NCBI GenBank assembly: GCA_018715885.1
Contig: DVKT01000048.1
Coordinates: 1 to 26,121, forward strand
DNA from: Caccoplasma intestinavium
Lineage (GTDB): Bacteria; Bacteroidota; Bacteroidia; Bacteroidales; UBA11471
DNA: 26,121 nt
Direction: 5' to 3'
The notes beneath the pieces are model-generated. The model had not been told where the DNA came from. It did not search any database and saw only the letters and a program-made list of their open reading frames with translations. Of this stretch, positions 15,187 to 22,338 are shown piece by piece (position 1 is the first letter of the stretch; each line of letters starts with the position of its first letter). The position numbers were made by a program, and so were the translations under genes.

Positions 15187-15744
15187 TTATTGTAAAAAAT
15201 CTCGTGTCATAGAAAATTTTAGATTTCTCAATTCAGACTTAGATATTCTGCGAAAAATAAATCTACCAGCTCCGTCATAGTCTGGTTCTTTCCATTCTGT
15301 ATATTCAGATAGATCTTTTTTGAAAGCTCCATAACAGTTATAGTCTGGATAACCTTCTACTGTTTCTCCGAATGCTCCTGTAAACGAGTGAAGACCTTCT
15401 ATAGAAAGGGAATACACAATCCACTTTATATTTGACATAATTTTATTATATGAATTTTTCGTTATCCAACAGCTACTAAATGATTGTTTTTCGTCTTTCT
15501 CATAATAATACATATCTTTTTTAAGATTTTCAGACACATTGGCTAATGTAGTGCCAATTTTCATTATTTTATACAAATTTCCGTTTCTAAATTTCCATAT
15601 ATAAACATTTGTTTGTGGATTAGCCAGAGAAGCTTCCACATCAATGTAAAATAGCACATCTGTATTATTGAACTGTGCGTTAGCTTCATTCGCAATGATA
15701 GTCGCAATAACAAGAAATAGTATAATTTTTAATTGAGATTTCAT
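15187..15744 (-). CDS. Exported protein of unknown function in AT-rich region
   Basis: 185 aa with a Sec signal peptide (MKSQLKIILFLVIATIIANEANA, cleavage probably before QFNNTD). The mature part is about 160 residues, rich in Tyr, Lys, Ser and Asn, with a strand-like opening (DVLFYIDVEASL, NVYIWKFRNGNLYKI) and a C-terminal basic segment (RFIFRRISKSELRNLKF). Three Cys occur (in SSCWITK, YNCYGAF, and none obviously paired in a CxxC). No enzyme motif, lipobox or membrane span is visible and I do not recognise the family. Such small secreted proteins are common and poorly described in gut Bacteroidales. Base composition is markedly AT-rich, hinting at acquisition or a fast-evolving locus. Confidence 0.75.
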   Translation of the reverse strand: MKSQLKIILFLVIATIIANEANAQFNNTDVLFYIDVEASLANPQTNVYIWKFRNGNLYKIMKIGTTLANVSENLKKDMYYYEKDEKQSFSSCWITKNSYNKIMSNIKWIVYSLSIEGLHSFTGAFGETVEGYPDYNCYGAFKKDLSEYTEWKEPDYDGAGRFIFRRISKSELRNLKFSMTRDFLQ

Positions 15745-15794
15745 GTTTATTTTATAAATTAATACAAAAAGGGCGTGTAACCATTCTTACTTAT

Positions 15795-15919
15795 CTTCAT
15801 TCACGGTTACCGCCAAGTGACCTTATCTCTAACAAGTACAGAATAGCCCACGCCTTATCAGCATGAACTTTCAGTCTACTTGTTCTCAGAGATGAATATT
15901 GGCGGTATTCTGAATGAAG
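15795..15919. repeat. 125-nt imperfect foldback in the 15745-16220 intergenic region
   Basis: The two halves pair over most of their length: cttcattca and taccgccaa on the left (15795-15816) with their complements at 15899-15919. Further in, tctct and aacaagta (15826-15838) pair with tacttgtt and agaga (15878-15892). The loop is about 40 nt. The rest of the 476-nt gap holds AT-rich sequence with small hairpins (around 15954-15972 and 16003-16037) and the -7 element of the next gene, but no ORF. Confidence 0.75.
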
Positions 15920-16188
15920 AGAACAATAGCTAAAAGCTAATATGTAATTTGTCCATTTCTAGCTATAAATGGAAGCACTTTTTTGAGTAGTTTTTAAATT
16001 TGTTTTAATTCCAACCTTTGGGATTCCATTTTTAAAACGGACGATTTCCTTTTGTGCTTCTTACGTTTTTCTGTCTTTCACCTCCATTTTTTAACGTTAT
16101 ATTGCCCTAAATATCTTACAGGTACAATTTAAATATATTTTATCAGACTTATTTTATGCAAATATAGGAATAAATCTCAATTTCCGGT

Positions 16189-16196
16189 TATATTTG
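16189..16196 (+). promoter_or_regulatory. -7 element before the VOC gene
   Basis: TATATTTG is a perfect TAnnTTTG match 24 nt before the ATG at 16221. No TTTG lies at the expected distance upstream. Confidence 0.5.
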
Positions 16197-16220
16197 CGGA
16201 AATGATTTTTCTGTTATAAA

Positions 16221-16607
16221 ATGAAGATAGAACACTTGGCCATTTGGACCGAAGACTTGGATTTGTTACGCCGATTCTATACGAAATATTTCGATGCCGA
16301 ATGCGGCGAGATGTATGTCAACAATTCAAAAAAATTCTCCTCCTACTTCCTGACTTTCGGGAAAGGTGGGACCCGCATAGAGCTGATGCACACGCCCGAT
16401 ATAGAAAATCGGCCGGAGAATGGCAACCTGCGAGGACTGGCACATTTTGCCATCTCTGTCGGTGAGAAAGATATTGTAGATTCCCTGACAAAGAAATTAC
16501 GAGAAGACGGATACCCGGTACTCAGTAATCCCCGACATACAGGAGACGGTTATTATGAAAGTATCGTTTCCGATCCGGAAGGGAACCGTATCGAAATTAC
16601 CATATAA
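16221..16607 (+). CDS. VOC-family (glyoxalase/bleomycin-resistance fold) protein
   Basis: 128 aa with two beta-alpha-beta-beta-beta modules. Module one opens MKIEHLAIWTEDLDLLRRFY, module two LRGLAHFAISVGEKDIVDSL. All four metal-ligand positions of the glyoxalase I type are filled: His5, Glu54 (RIELMH), His75 (LAHFAI) and Glu125 (RIEITI). Proteins of this class include glyoxalase I, isomerases and resistance proteins; which one this is cannot be told from sequence. It is followed 67 nt later by an esterase gene that has its own -7 element, so cotranscription is possible but not required. Confidence 0.9.
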   Translation: MKIEHLAIWTEDLDLLRRFYTKYFDAECGEMYVNNSKKFSSYFLTFGKGGTRIELMHTPDIENRPENGNLRGLAHFAISVGEKDIVDSLTKKLREDGYPVLSNPRHTGDGYYESIVSDPEGNRIEITI

Positions 16608-16634
16608 TAAACCGACAGAAAAAGACGAATTTCA

Positions 16635-16642
16635 TACTTTTG
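16635..16642 (+). promoter_or_regulatory. -7 element before the esterase gene
   Basis: TACTTTTG fits TAnnTTTG and lies 32 nt before the ATG at 16675. The -33 element is not evident. Its position supports 16675 over the longer frame beginning at 16555. Confidence 0.5.
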
Positions 16643-16674
16643 TCCTGTTCTTATCAAAAAAACTTTCCTATGCC

Positions 16675-17586
16675 ATGAAAAAACTTGTATTCTTTCTTTG
16701 CATTGTATGCATGACGACAACAGTCGAAGCACAAGAATTTATTCCCCTTTGGAAAAAAGGGAAAATGCCTAATAGCCGGGGACTGAATCTGCCCGACAGT
16801 ATAGCCAACGAACGAATCTACCGGGTCGGAACTCCTGGGCTTTATCTTTTTGAGACCTCCCGAGCCGAAAACAAAGGCGCCGCCGTCATCATCGTTCCGG
16901 GTGGAGGATATGCTCGGCTGGCCTACCAAATCAGCGGATTCCAACTGGCCAAATGGTTCAATACGATGGGAATCACGGCCTTTGTCTTGCAACATCGCCT
17001 CCCGCAATCGCCCGATGTCAAGACATGTTACAAGGCTCCTCTACAAGATATACAACGTGCCGTGCGCTACATACGCGCCCATGCCGACCGCTGGGGCATA
17101 GAACCTCAAAAGATAGGCGTTATGGGTTCATCGGCAGGGGCTCATCTATCGGCTTGCGCCGCCACTCTCTCTGATGATTGGAGTCAAGCAGGAGATACAC
17201 TCGACAGAATATCTTTTCGTCCCGATTTTGCCATTCTCGTATCTCCGGTCGTTTCGATGGACGAAATTGCCCACAAGGGTAGCCGGCAAAACTTATTGGG
17301 GAAATACGACACACCCGAATTACGGGAAAAATTCTCGTGCGACAAGCAGGTCTCGACCACAACTCCACCGATGTTTATCGTTCACGCCATGAACGATCCC
17401 GCCGTATCCTGCCTTAACAGTCTAAGGCTTTTCGATGCCTTGAAACGCAATGACATAAAAGGATCGTCCCTGCACATTTTCCCGGCAGGAAAACACAGTA
17501 TCGCTCTACGCAACAATCCGGGATCGACCGATGAGTGGACAAATCTTGCAGAACAATGGCTCATCGAAACAGGCTTTATCCGATAA
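16675..17586 (+). CDS. Exported alpha/beta-hydrolase, acetyl-esterase type
   Basis: 303 aa from the ATG at 16675, chosen because it begins a signal peptide (MKKLVFFLCIVCMTTTVEA, cleavage before QEFIP). A start at 16555 would run through the end of the VOC gene. The fold is that of BD-FAE-like esterases and xylan/acetyl esterases: oxyanion-hole motif IIVPGGGYARL (~72-82), nucleophile Ser153 in MGSSAGAH, acid Asp in HAMNDPAV, and base His in GKHSIALR. Similar Bacteroidales proteins remove acetyl or feruloyl groups from plant polysaccharides in the periplasm. No SusC/SusD or glycosidase gene is near, so the substrate is unknown. Confidence 0.92.
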   Translation: MKKLVFFLCIVCMTTTVEAQEFIPLWKKGKMPNSRGLNLPDSIANERIYRVGTPGLYLFETSRAENKGAAVIIVPGGGYARLAYQISGFQLAKWFNTMGITAFVLQHRLPQSPDVKTCYKAPLQDIQRAVRYIRAHADRWGIEPQKIGVMGSSAGAHLSACAATLSDDWSQAGDTLDRISFRPDFAILVSPVVSMDEIAHKGSRQNLLGKYDTPELREKFSCDKQVSTTTPPMFIVHAMNDPAVSCLNSLRLFDALKRNDIKGSSLHIFPAGKHSIALRNNPGSTDEWTNLAEQWLIETGFIR

Positions 17587-17663
17587 AAAAGCATAAAAAA
17601 TAAGCTCACCAACTGGATTTCTTTTTTATTCGGAACTCCGAATAAAGGAACAAGACTTTTACG

Positions 17664-17699
17664 AAACATCTCATATTGTATATGAGATGTTTCCCTTTT
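17664..17699 (+). terminator. Terminator of the esterase gene
   Basis: A perfect 13-bp stem (aaacatctcatat at 17664-17676, complement at 17680-17692) with a 3-nt loop is followed by CCC and a T run. A second hairpin (tttattcgga-ac-tccgaataaa, 17625-17646) lies just before it without a T tract. Confidence 0.88.
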
Positions 17700-17706
17700 T
17701 ATAATC

Positions 17707-17735
17707 GTCATTCCGTGTATATACGTAAGGAATCA
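17707..17735. repeat. Degenerate short copy (C) of the dispersed palindromic repeat
   Basis: The unit starting gtcattccgtgtatatacg and ending ggaatcac matches the reverse complement of 1695-1722 at most positions. The surrounding 17587-18051 gap otherwise holds the esterase terminator, the response-regulator promoter and its leader, and no gene. Confidence 0.5.
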
Positions 17736-17895
17736 CTCCATACATATTTGCCGAGAAAGATTTCCTCACTATAAAATCTTTTGCAAAGGCTCATTCCACC
17801 GACGACTCCCTGCTAAAAACGATATCATGCATACGACCTTTTGTTACAAACCTGTAACACTCTTATTACAATCAAATTAAACCATCAAAAGAGTA

Positions 17896-17926
17896 TTTTT
17901 TATCTCGTAGGATAGCTCTAATTTTG
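17896..17926 (+). promoter_or_regulatory. Promoter of the response-regulator gene
   Basis: TTTT (17896-17899), 19 nt, TAATTTTG (17919-17926). The -7 element is perfect and the -33 matches three of four bases. The predicted leader is about 120 nt. Confidence 0.6.
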
Positions 17927-17940
17927 TTTCGCGATTGAGG

Positions 17941-17989
17941 TACTGCGTATCGATTCTATATCAAGAAGGGTAAGAGAATCGAAGCAGTA
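17941..17989 (+). promoter_or_regulatory. Structured 5' leader hairpin of the response-regulator mRNA
   Basis: Two stacked stems can form: tactgc (17941-17946) with gcagta (17984-17989), and tcgattct (17950-17957) with agaatcga (17975-17982). The 17-nt apical loop is atatcaagaagggtaag. It lies ~60 nt before the start codon. A regulatory role is inferred. Confidence 0.45.
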
Positions 17990-18051
17990 ACCCGCAAACA
18001 ATAATCACGTAAAGGCATATCCAATACAAAGATTTTTTCTAAAAACGAATA

Positions 18052-18747
18052 ATGATGAGTTCTTCCAAACAAAAAATTCTTGTCGTCGACGATGAAGAAT
18101 CGCTTTGCGAAATCATTCAGTTCAACCTCGAAGTCGAGGGATATACTGTTGATACGGCTTACAGTGCCGAAGAAGCGTTGCAACTCGACCTGCCTTCCTA
18201 CTCTTTGATTCTACTCGATGTCATGATGGGCGAAATAAGCGGCTATCGCCTTGCACGCATATTACGCGAACAACCCGAGACAGCCCATATCCCCATCATT
18301 TTCTGTACGGCCCGAGACAGCGAAGACGACATTGTAACAGGCCTTAACATCGGTGCCGACGATTATATCGCAAAACCATTCTCTACTCGTGAAGTCATCG
18401 CCCGTGTGAAGAGTGTTCTGCGACGTACCGATAACAAGAAAGAAACAAACGACGATGCCGATGTCATTTCATACCAGACATTACAACTCAACCGTCGCAA
18501 AAAATGCTGTACCATCGACGGAAAAGAAATAGAGCTTACCAAAAAAGAATTTGAAATCCTCGCCCTTTTTCTCAAACACCAAGGTACGATTCTTTCCCGC
18601 GCCGATATTCTCAATCAAGTATGGAGCAACGACGTCATCGTTCTCGACCGTACTATCGACGTCAATATCACACGTCTACGCAAGAAGATAGGCTGTTACG
18701 GCAATCACATCATCACCCGGCTGGGGTACGGATACGGTTTTGAATAA
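18052..18747 (+). CDS. OmpR/PhoB-family response regulator (no adjacent kinase)
   Basis: 231 aa (229 or so if the second ATG at 18055 is used). Receiver domain at ~8-125: acidic pocket Asp13-Asp14, phosphoacceptor Asp56 (LILLDVMMG), Thr86 (IFCTARD) and Lys108 (DYIAKPF). After a short linker (TDNKKETNDD) comes a winged-helix DNA-binding domain (~135-230): ELTKKEFEILALFLKHQG, the recognition helix DRTIDVNITRLRKKIG and the hairpin ITRLGYGYGF. All phosphorylation residues are intact. Neither neighbour is a histidine kinase, so its partner must be encoded elsewhere. It resembles the RprY-type regulators of Bacteroides, but I cannot assign it to one. Confidence 0.94.
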   Translation: MMSSSKQKILVVDDEESLCEIIQFNLEVEGYTVDTAYSAEEALQLDLPSYSLILLDVMMGEISGYRLARILREQPETAHIPIIFCTARDSEDDIVTGLNIGADDYIAKPFSTREVIARVKSVLRRTDNKKETNDDADVISYQTLQLNRRKKCCTIDGKEIELTKKEFEILALFLKHQGTILSRADILNQVWSNDVIVLDRTIDVNITRLRKKIGCYGNHIITRLGYGYGFE

Positions 18748-18803
18748 ATATCCTGCTCAGCCCGATTATATTAATTAACATTAAACTTTTAACACCATTG
18801 GCG

Positions 18804-18834
18804 TTTTTTATCCAATATATATTCCTTACCTTTG
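18804..18834 (+). promoter_or_regulatory. Promoter of the outer-membrane protein gene
   Basis: TTTT (18804-18807), 19 nt, TACCTTTG (18827-18834). This overlaps the TTG at 18832, ruling out that codon as a start and leaving the ATG at 18862. Confidence 0.65.
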
Positions 18835-18861
18835 CTTATAGAACTTAAATACTTAAACAAA

Positions 18862-19347
18862 ATGAAAAAGGTACTATTTGCAATAGCCATGTTGTGCATG
18901 GTTGCGTCAAGTGCATTTGCGCAAGAAGAAAAAGGCCGTATGGCAGTGAACGTACATGCCGGTATCTCCACGACAGCCGGAGCGCAAGGCCTGGCCGGTG
19001 TCGAATTCCGAGTAGCAGTTGCCGACAAATGGCGCTTGGCCCCGCAATTCAATATCGGAGGCGGTCATGACCTCAAATTCTTCGATGTTACTGTTGACGC
19101 CCACTATGTTTTCAATTACGAAAACAGTAATTTCTCTTTCTATCCCATCATGGGTCTCGGTTTCGACCATTACTGGCAAAAATACGCCGGTTACAAATCG
19201 ACGGCCAATCGTATTTTCCTCGATTTGGGTATCGGCGGCGAATATGCCATCAACGATTTCCTTTCAATCACAGCCGAAATGAAAAGCCAATGGATGACCG
19301 ATATGAGTAAAGGTATGCTGCTTGTCGGTTGCAGTTACAAATTCTAA
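18862..19347 (+). CDS. Small outer-membrane beta-barrel protein
   Basis: 161 aa from the ATG at 18862. A signal peptide (MKKVLFAIAMLCMVASSAFA) is followed by a mature chain of alternating polar and hydrophobic strands (MAVNVHAGISTTAGAQGLAG, EFRVAVADKWRLAPQFNIGG, FDVTVDAHYVFNYEN). The C-terminus is a membrane-type strand ending in Phe (LLVGCSYKF), as recognised by the Bam machinery. The size suggests an eight-stranded barrel of the OmpA/OmpW-like or opacity-type group. Specific function is unknown. It has its own promoter and terminator, so it is monocistronic. Confidence 0.9.
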   Translation: MKKVLFAIAMLCMVASSAFAQEEKGRMAVNVHAGISTTAGAQGLAGVEFRVAVADKWRLAPQFNIGGGHDLKFFDVTVDAHYVFNYENSNFSFYPIMGLGFDHYWQKYAGYKSTANRIFLDLGIGGEYAINDFLSITAEMKSQWMTDMSKGMLLVGCSYKF

Positions 19348-19362
19348 GAAACATTATTCCAT

Positions 19363-19392
19363 AAAAAAGCGACCTTCTCCGGTCGCTTTTTT
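19363..19392 (+). terminator. Terminator of the outer-membrane protein gene
   Basis: aaaaaagcgacc (19363-19374) pairs with ggtcgctttttt (19381-19392), loop ttctcc. The stem ends in a T run and starts 15 nt after the stop codon. Confidence 0.93.
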
Positions 19393-19458
19393 CGTACATG
19401 TTGTAACCTTCGGAACCATCTCGCGTCTAATAAGTATATCTTTCCAATTTCTCCTATT

Positions 19459-20610
19459 ATGACCAACAAATATTTCCTGCTTATCATGATAATGCTTTCA
19501 TCGGCCTCCTGCCGGCAAAACGACTCGTTCACCTTATCGGGAGATCTTCAAGGATTGAAAGCAGGAGATACACTTTTATTTGAAGCATACGAACCGGCAT
19601 TCTATACTCCGACAAGTCAAGATACACTTATCATCGAAAATAATAATACATTCCGGTTTACAATTCCGGCACAACACACGACATTCGGATATTTGGAATA
19701 TATTCCTCAATATGGCAAAGAATTATCCAATAACTCGGCCGAGATAGTAGCCCGTCCGGGCGATAATATCCGAATATCGGGTTACGTCGATTATCTGAAT
19801 ACCAGCACTTACGATGGTGGATTTTACGACAATCCGTCAATAGCTCGGTATCTCGACACAACAAAAGAATCGGACAGTTTAGAGATCTTATATACCCGTA
19901 AGATAATCCATTTCTCAGAAACAGGGAATAATGACAGTACCCAATTCTATATAAGGAAATATAGAAAAATAAAACGTCCCAAAGAATATAAAAAGCAACA
20001 AGATAGCCTGATGAATTTCGCCGATAACGAATACGCCGCTTATATGTACCTCAGAGGTATGTATCGAAAAACTTCCGACGAATTACAAGAACGATTGAAA
20101 CGTTTTTCTCCGACAACAAGGAAAACACACTTCGGTCAATCTCTCGAAGCGATGCTGCCGATACTGAACAACATTGACGAAGGAAAAATGCCGAAAGATT
20201 TTACTCTCATCGATAAAAACGGGAATACGGTTACCCTCTCGGACTATCGCGGTAAATACCTTCTAATATTTTATTATGGAGTATGTGGTGGCGTATTCCA
20301 GACCGACCCACACCTCACCGATATATATAATGAATACCACGATAAAGGCTTCGAAATATTAGGACTATGCCGCGACGGCGATATTGCGCTCAAATATCCG
20401 CAACTTCTCAAAAGCGTGGAAGTACAGAGATTGCTCGCCCACCCGTATACTACCATATATCTGACCGACAAACAAAACGAATTCATAAAAAAAGAACTTT
20501 ATCTATACGCTACCCCCACGGTAATGCTCATCGATCCCGAAGGGACGACTCTCATACGCGGCGGACATAAAGAAGAAGCAATAAGAAAAGTATTGGGAAA
20601 GAATTTATAA
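19459..20610 (+). CDS. TlpA-like thioredoxin-fold lipoprotein with altered active site
   Basis: 383 aa. A lipoprotein signal ends LSSASC (Cys18). The N-terminal ~100 residues look like the DUF4369 beta domain common in Bacteroidetes TlpA proteins (FTLSGDLQGLKAGDTLLFE). A helical linker runs to ~240. The thioredoxin-like domain begins MPKDFTLIDKNGNTVTLSDYRGKYLLIFYYG (quoted in parts: PKDFTLIDKNG, GKYLLIFYYG). The active-site CxxC is CGGV at 276-279, so the second cysteine is missing, while the cis-Pro loop ATPT (Pro353) remains. It is therefore unlikely to act as a simple dithiol oxidoreductase; peroxidase-like or redox-inactive roles are possible. A separate Cys304 (GLCRDG) is present. Confidence 0.9.
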   Translation: MTNKYFLLIMIMLSSASCRQNDSFTLSGDLQGLKAGDTLLFEAYEPAFYTPTSQDTLIIENNNTFRFTIPAQHTTFGYLEYIPQYGKELSNNSAEIVARPGDNIRISGYVDYLNTSTYDGGFYDNPSIARYLDTTKESDSLEILYTRKIIHFSETGNNDSTQFYIRKYRKIKRPKEYKKQQDSLMNFADNEYAAYMYLRGMYRKTSDELQERLKRFSPTTRKTHFGQSLEAMLPILNNIDEGKMPKDFTLIDKNGNTVTLSDYRGKYLLIFYYGVCGGVFQTDPHLTDIYNEYHDKGFEILGLCRDGDIALKYPQLLKSVEVQRLLAHPYTTIYLTDKQNEFIKKELYLYATPTVMLIDPEGTTLIRGGHKEEAIRKVLGKNL

Positions 20611-20741
20611 AGAGTCATCACAAATATGTTTCTGATCGGGTATTTTCTATGACCAAATACGAAAGATTTCTTGTTGCCAGCTCTTCTGGAAATCACCCGA
20701 GCCTTACAACATGAAAATATCACACCAAAAGCTTTTTGTTA

Positions 20742-21005
20742 TTCCGAACCGAAGTCGAAAACCGAGCATGAGGAATCTCCGAAAGAATACTCTGTCATGC
20801 TGGACGACAGCGAAGCATCTCTCTTCAACACCCCTATACAAGAGATTCGTCTTTCCTGCGGTCGTCAGAATAAGAGTGTCATTCCTCACATACGCTACGT
20901 TCAGAATGACATACCTGTCATCTCGAACGAAGGAGAGAATCTATGCTATATGCATATTTGGTAGGAGATTCTTCACTCCACAATGTTCCGTTCAGAATGA
21001 CATTG
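20742..21005. repeat. Dispersed palindromic intergenic repeat, copy B
   Basis: The core 20901-21002 is the reverse-complement match of copy A (1751-1853). It also carries inverted ends: tgtcatctcgaacga at 20916-20930 and cgttcagaatgaca at 20989-21002. Additional units with gtcattcc or tcagaatg motifs lie at 20880-20910, and the outer ttccgaaccgaagtcg (about 20743) corresponds to the outer end of copy A. The stretch 20611-20741 before it shows nothing recognisable. ORFs of about 100 codons through this block are products of the repeat. Confidence 0.8.
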
Positions 21006-21132
21006 CATTTGGAATGAAAAAAAGAAATTTCTCTCCTTAAAAAGATTATTGCTAAATGGGAAAACCGGAATAAAACAGACCCGACTCCGGTTTAAAATGG
21101 AAATGAGACTGTATTTGTTTCCTTTTTATCGC

Positions 21133-21140
21133 TATCTTTG
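21133..21140 (+). promoter_or_regulatory. -7 element of the ZIP transporter gene
   Basis: TATCTTTG fits TAnnTTTG exactly, 27 nt before the ATG at 21168. A TTTG at 21113-21116 is only 16 nt upstream, shorter than usual. Its position excludes the in-frame TTG at 21138 as a start. Confidence 0.55.
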
Positions 21141-21167
21141 CCTTATCATCTTTTCAAACAATTTCCT

Positions 21168-21950
21168 ATGACAGACGGATTACTGATAGGACTTTTATTA
21201 CCTTTCGCCGGCACGACGGCGGGAGCTGCTTGTGTTTTTTTATTGAGAAAATCGATGCCGACTATCGTACAAAAAGCACTGTTGGGATTTGCCTCGGGAG
21301 TAATGGTGGCAGCATCGGTATGGTCTTTGCTCATACCCAGTATCGAGCTTTGCAGCGATGAAGGCACAAAAGCGGTCATACCGGCCACTATCGGATTTCT
21401 GGCCGGTATGGGTTTCCTTCTTCTTCTCGACCACATCACTCCTCACCTGCATCTCGACAGCAAAAAGCCGGAAGGACCACACAGCAAATTGTCTCGTACC
21501 AGTATGCTCACACTGGCTGTTACATTACATAATCTACCCGAAGGTATGGCCGTAGGAGCTGTTATGGCCGGAGTACTTACCCAGACTGCCGACCTCTCTC
21601 TTGCGGGAGCGGTAGCTCTCTCTATTGGGATCGCTATACAAAATATACCCGAAGGGGCTATCATATCTATGCCTATGCTCGCCGAAGGATATAGTAAATG
21701 GAAATCGTTTGCCATCGGCTCGCTAAGCGGAATTGTCGAACCCATCGGTGCCATTATCACCCTATTATTGGCAGCATACGTTACACCGGTACTTCCTTAT
21801 CTGCTGGCATTCTCGGCCGGAGCCATGCTTTATGTCGTTGTAGAAGAACTTATTCCCGAAAGTGCCACAGGAAAACACAGTAATACTGGAACCATAGGAT
21901 TTGCCATAGGATTTGCTCTGATGATGATTCTCGATGTCGTTCTGGGTTGA
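21168..21950 (+). CDS. ZIP-family divalent metal transporter
   Basis: 260 aa integral inner-membrane protein with about eight hydrophobic segments, importing zinc or related divalent cations. The two metal-binding transmembrane helices are clear: TLAVTLHNLPEGMAVGA (H-N-x-P-E-G, fourth segment) and IGIAIQNIPEGAIISMP (Q-N-x-P-E-G, fifth segment). A cytoplasmic loop contains a short His run (LDHITPHLHLDS) that may bind metal. Length and motifs match the ZupT/GufA-like bacterial branch. The start at 21168 follows from the promoter position. The gene is flanked by its own promoter and a shared terminator, so it is monocistronic; no metal-regulator operator was recognised. Confidence 0.94.
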   Translation: MTDGLLIGLLLPFAGTTAGAACVFLLRKSMPTIVQKALLGFASGVMVAASVWSLLIPSIELCSDEGTKAVIPATIGFLAGMGFLLLLDHITPHLHLDSKKPEGPHSKLSRTSMLTLAVTLHNLPEGMAVGAVMAGVLTQTADLSLAGAVALSIGIAIQNIPEGAIISMPMLAEGYSKWKSFAIGSLSGIVEPIGAIITLLLAAYVTPVLPYLLAFSAGAMLYVVVEELIPESATGKHSNTGTIGFAIGFALMMILDVVLG

Positions 21951-21972
21951 GAATGGTACGTTTCTCCATCAA

Positions 21973-22006
21973 AAAAGCCTCTTGCACAATTATACAAGAG
22001 GCTTTT
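21973..22006. terminator. Bidirectional terminator between the ZIP gene and the sigma-factor unit
   Basis: aaaagcctcttg (21973-21984) pairs with caagaggctttt (21995-22006) across a 10-nt loop. A runs on the left and T on the right serve the two converging genes. Confidence 0.9.
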
Positions 22007-22020
22007 CTCAATAAAAACAC

Positions 22021-22338
22021 TTACCTGTAACGACGTGGCAACCGGGACATCTGCAACCCTATACCGAAAGCCGCGACAACCAGACACACGGAAGCCCCGA
22101 TAAGCGTATGCAAATCGCGTGTCTGCATAAATAGCCTGACGTAATCGACATATACGCCAAAAGCCACTATACATACCACAATAAACACTCCCCACGCTAT
22201 CCGGCCGGGTATTGAAGAACGACGGGGCAAGCGGGAGACCACCCGACGCGTAAACCAAATATCCGGCTCATTATCGATTGCACGGCTGCCACTCTCCTTG
22301 AAAAGTTTCCGCAGAGATTCATCATTCAAATTTTCCAT
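22021..22338 (-). CDS. Two-helix membrane protein downstream of an ECF sigma factor
   Basis: 105 aa from the ATG at 22338; a GTG at 22362 would add eight residues. The start overlaps the sigma-factor gene by 17 bp. A charged cytoplasmic N-terminus (MENLNDESLRKLFKES) is followed by two hydrophobic helices (~46-64 and ~78-96). The pentapeptide RLPRR occurs just before the first helix (36-40) and again at the C-terminus (99-103). Position after a sigma gene suggests an anti-sigma or membrane tether, but no zinc-binding anti-sigma motif (HxxxCxxC) is present. The function is inferred only from context. Confidence 0.75.
   Translation of the reverse strand: MENLNDESLRKLFKESGSRAIDNEPDIWFTRRVVSRLPRRSSIPGRIAWGVFIVVCIVAFGVYVDYVRLFMQTRDLHTLIGASVCLVVAAFGIGLQMSRLPRRYR

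Noticed and set aside
14835..15744. Toxin-immunity pair for the two small exported proteins
   Set aside because: Both carry signal peptides and neither shows a nuclease, deaminase, pore-forming or immunity-protein motif, so the idea has no sequence support.
15795..15919. Integron attC site as an explanation of the foldback
   Set aside because: No RYYYAAC/GTTRRRY core sites at the ends were recognised, no integrase is present, and the neighbouring genes are not arranged as cassettes.
16555..16674. Upstream ATG extending the esterase by 40 residues
   Set aside because: It would begin inside the VOC gene and bury the signal peptide that starts at 16675; a -7 promoter element lies at 16635-16642.
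20671..20964. Overlapping open frames of about 100 codons on the + strand (20671-20964 and 20711-21040)
   Set aside because: They run through repeat copy B, have no family resemblance, and the same kind of chance frames occurs in copy A (1739-1963, 1808-2047).
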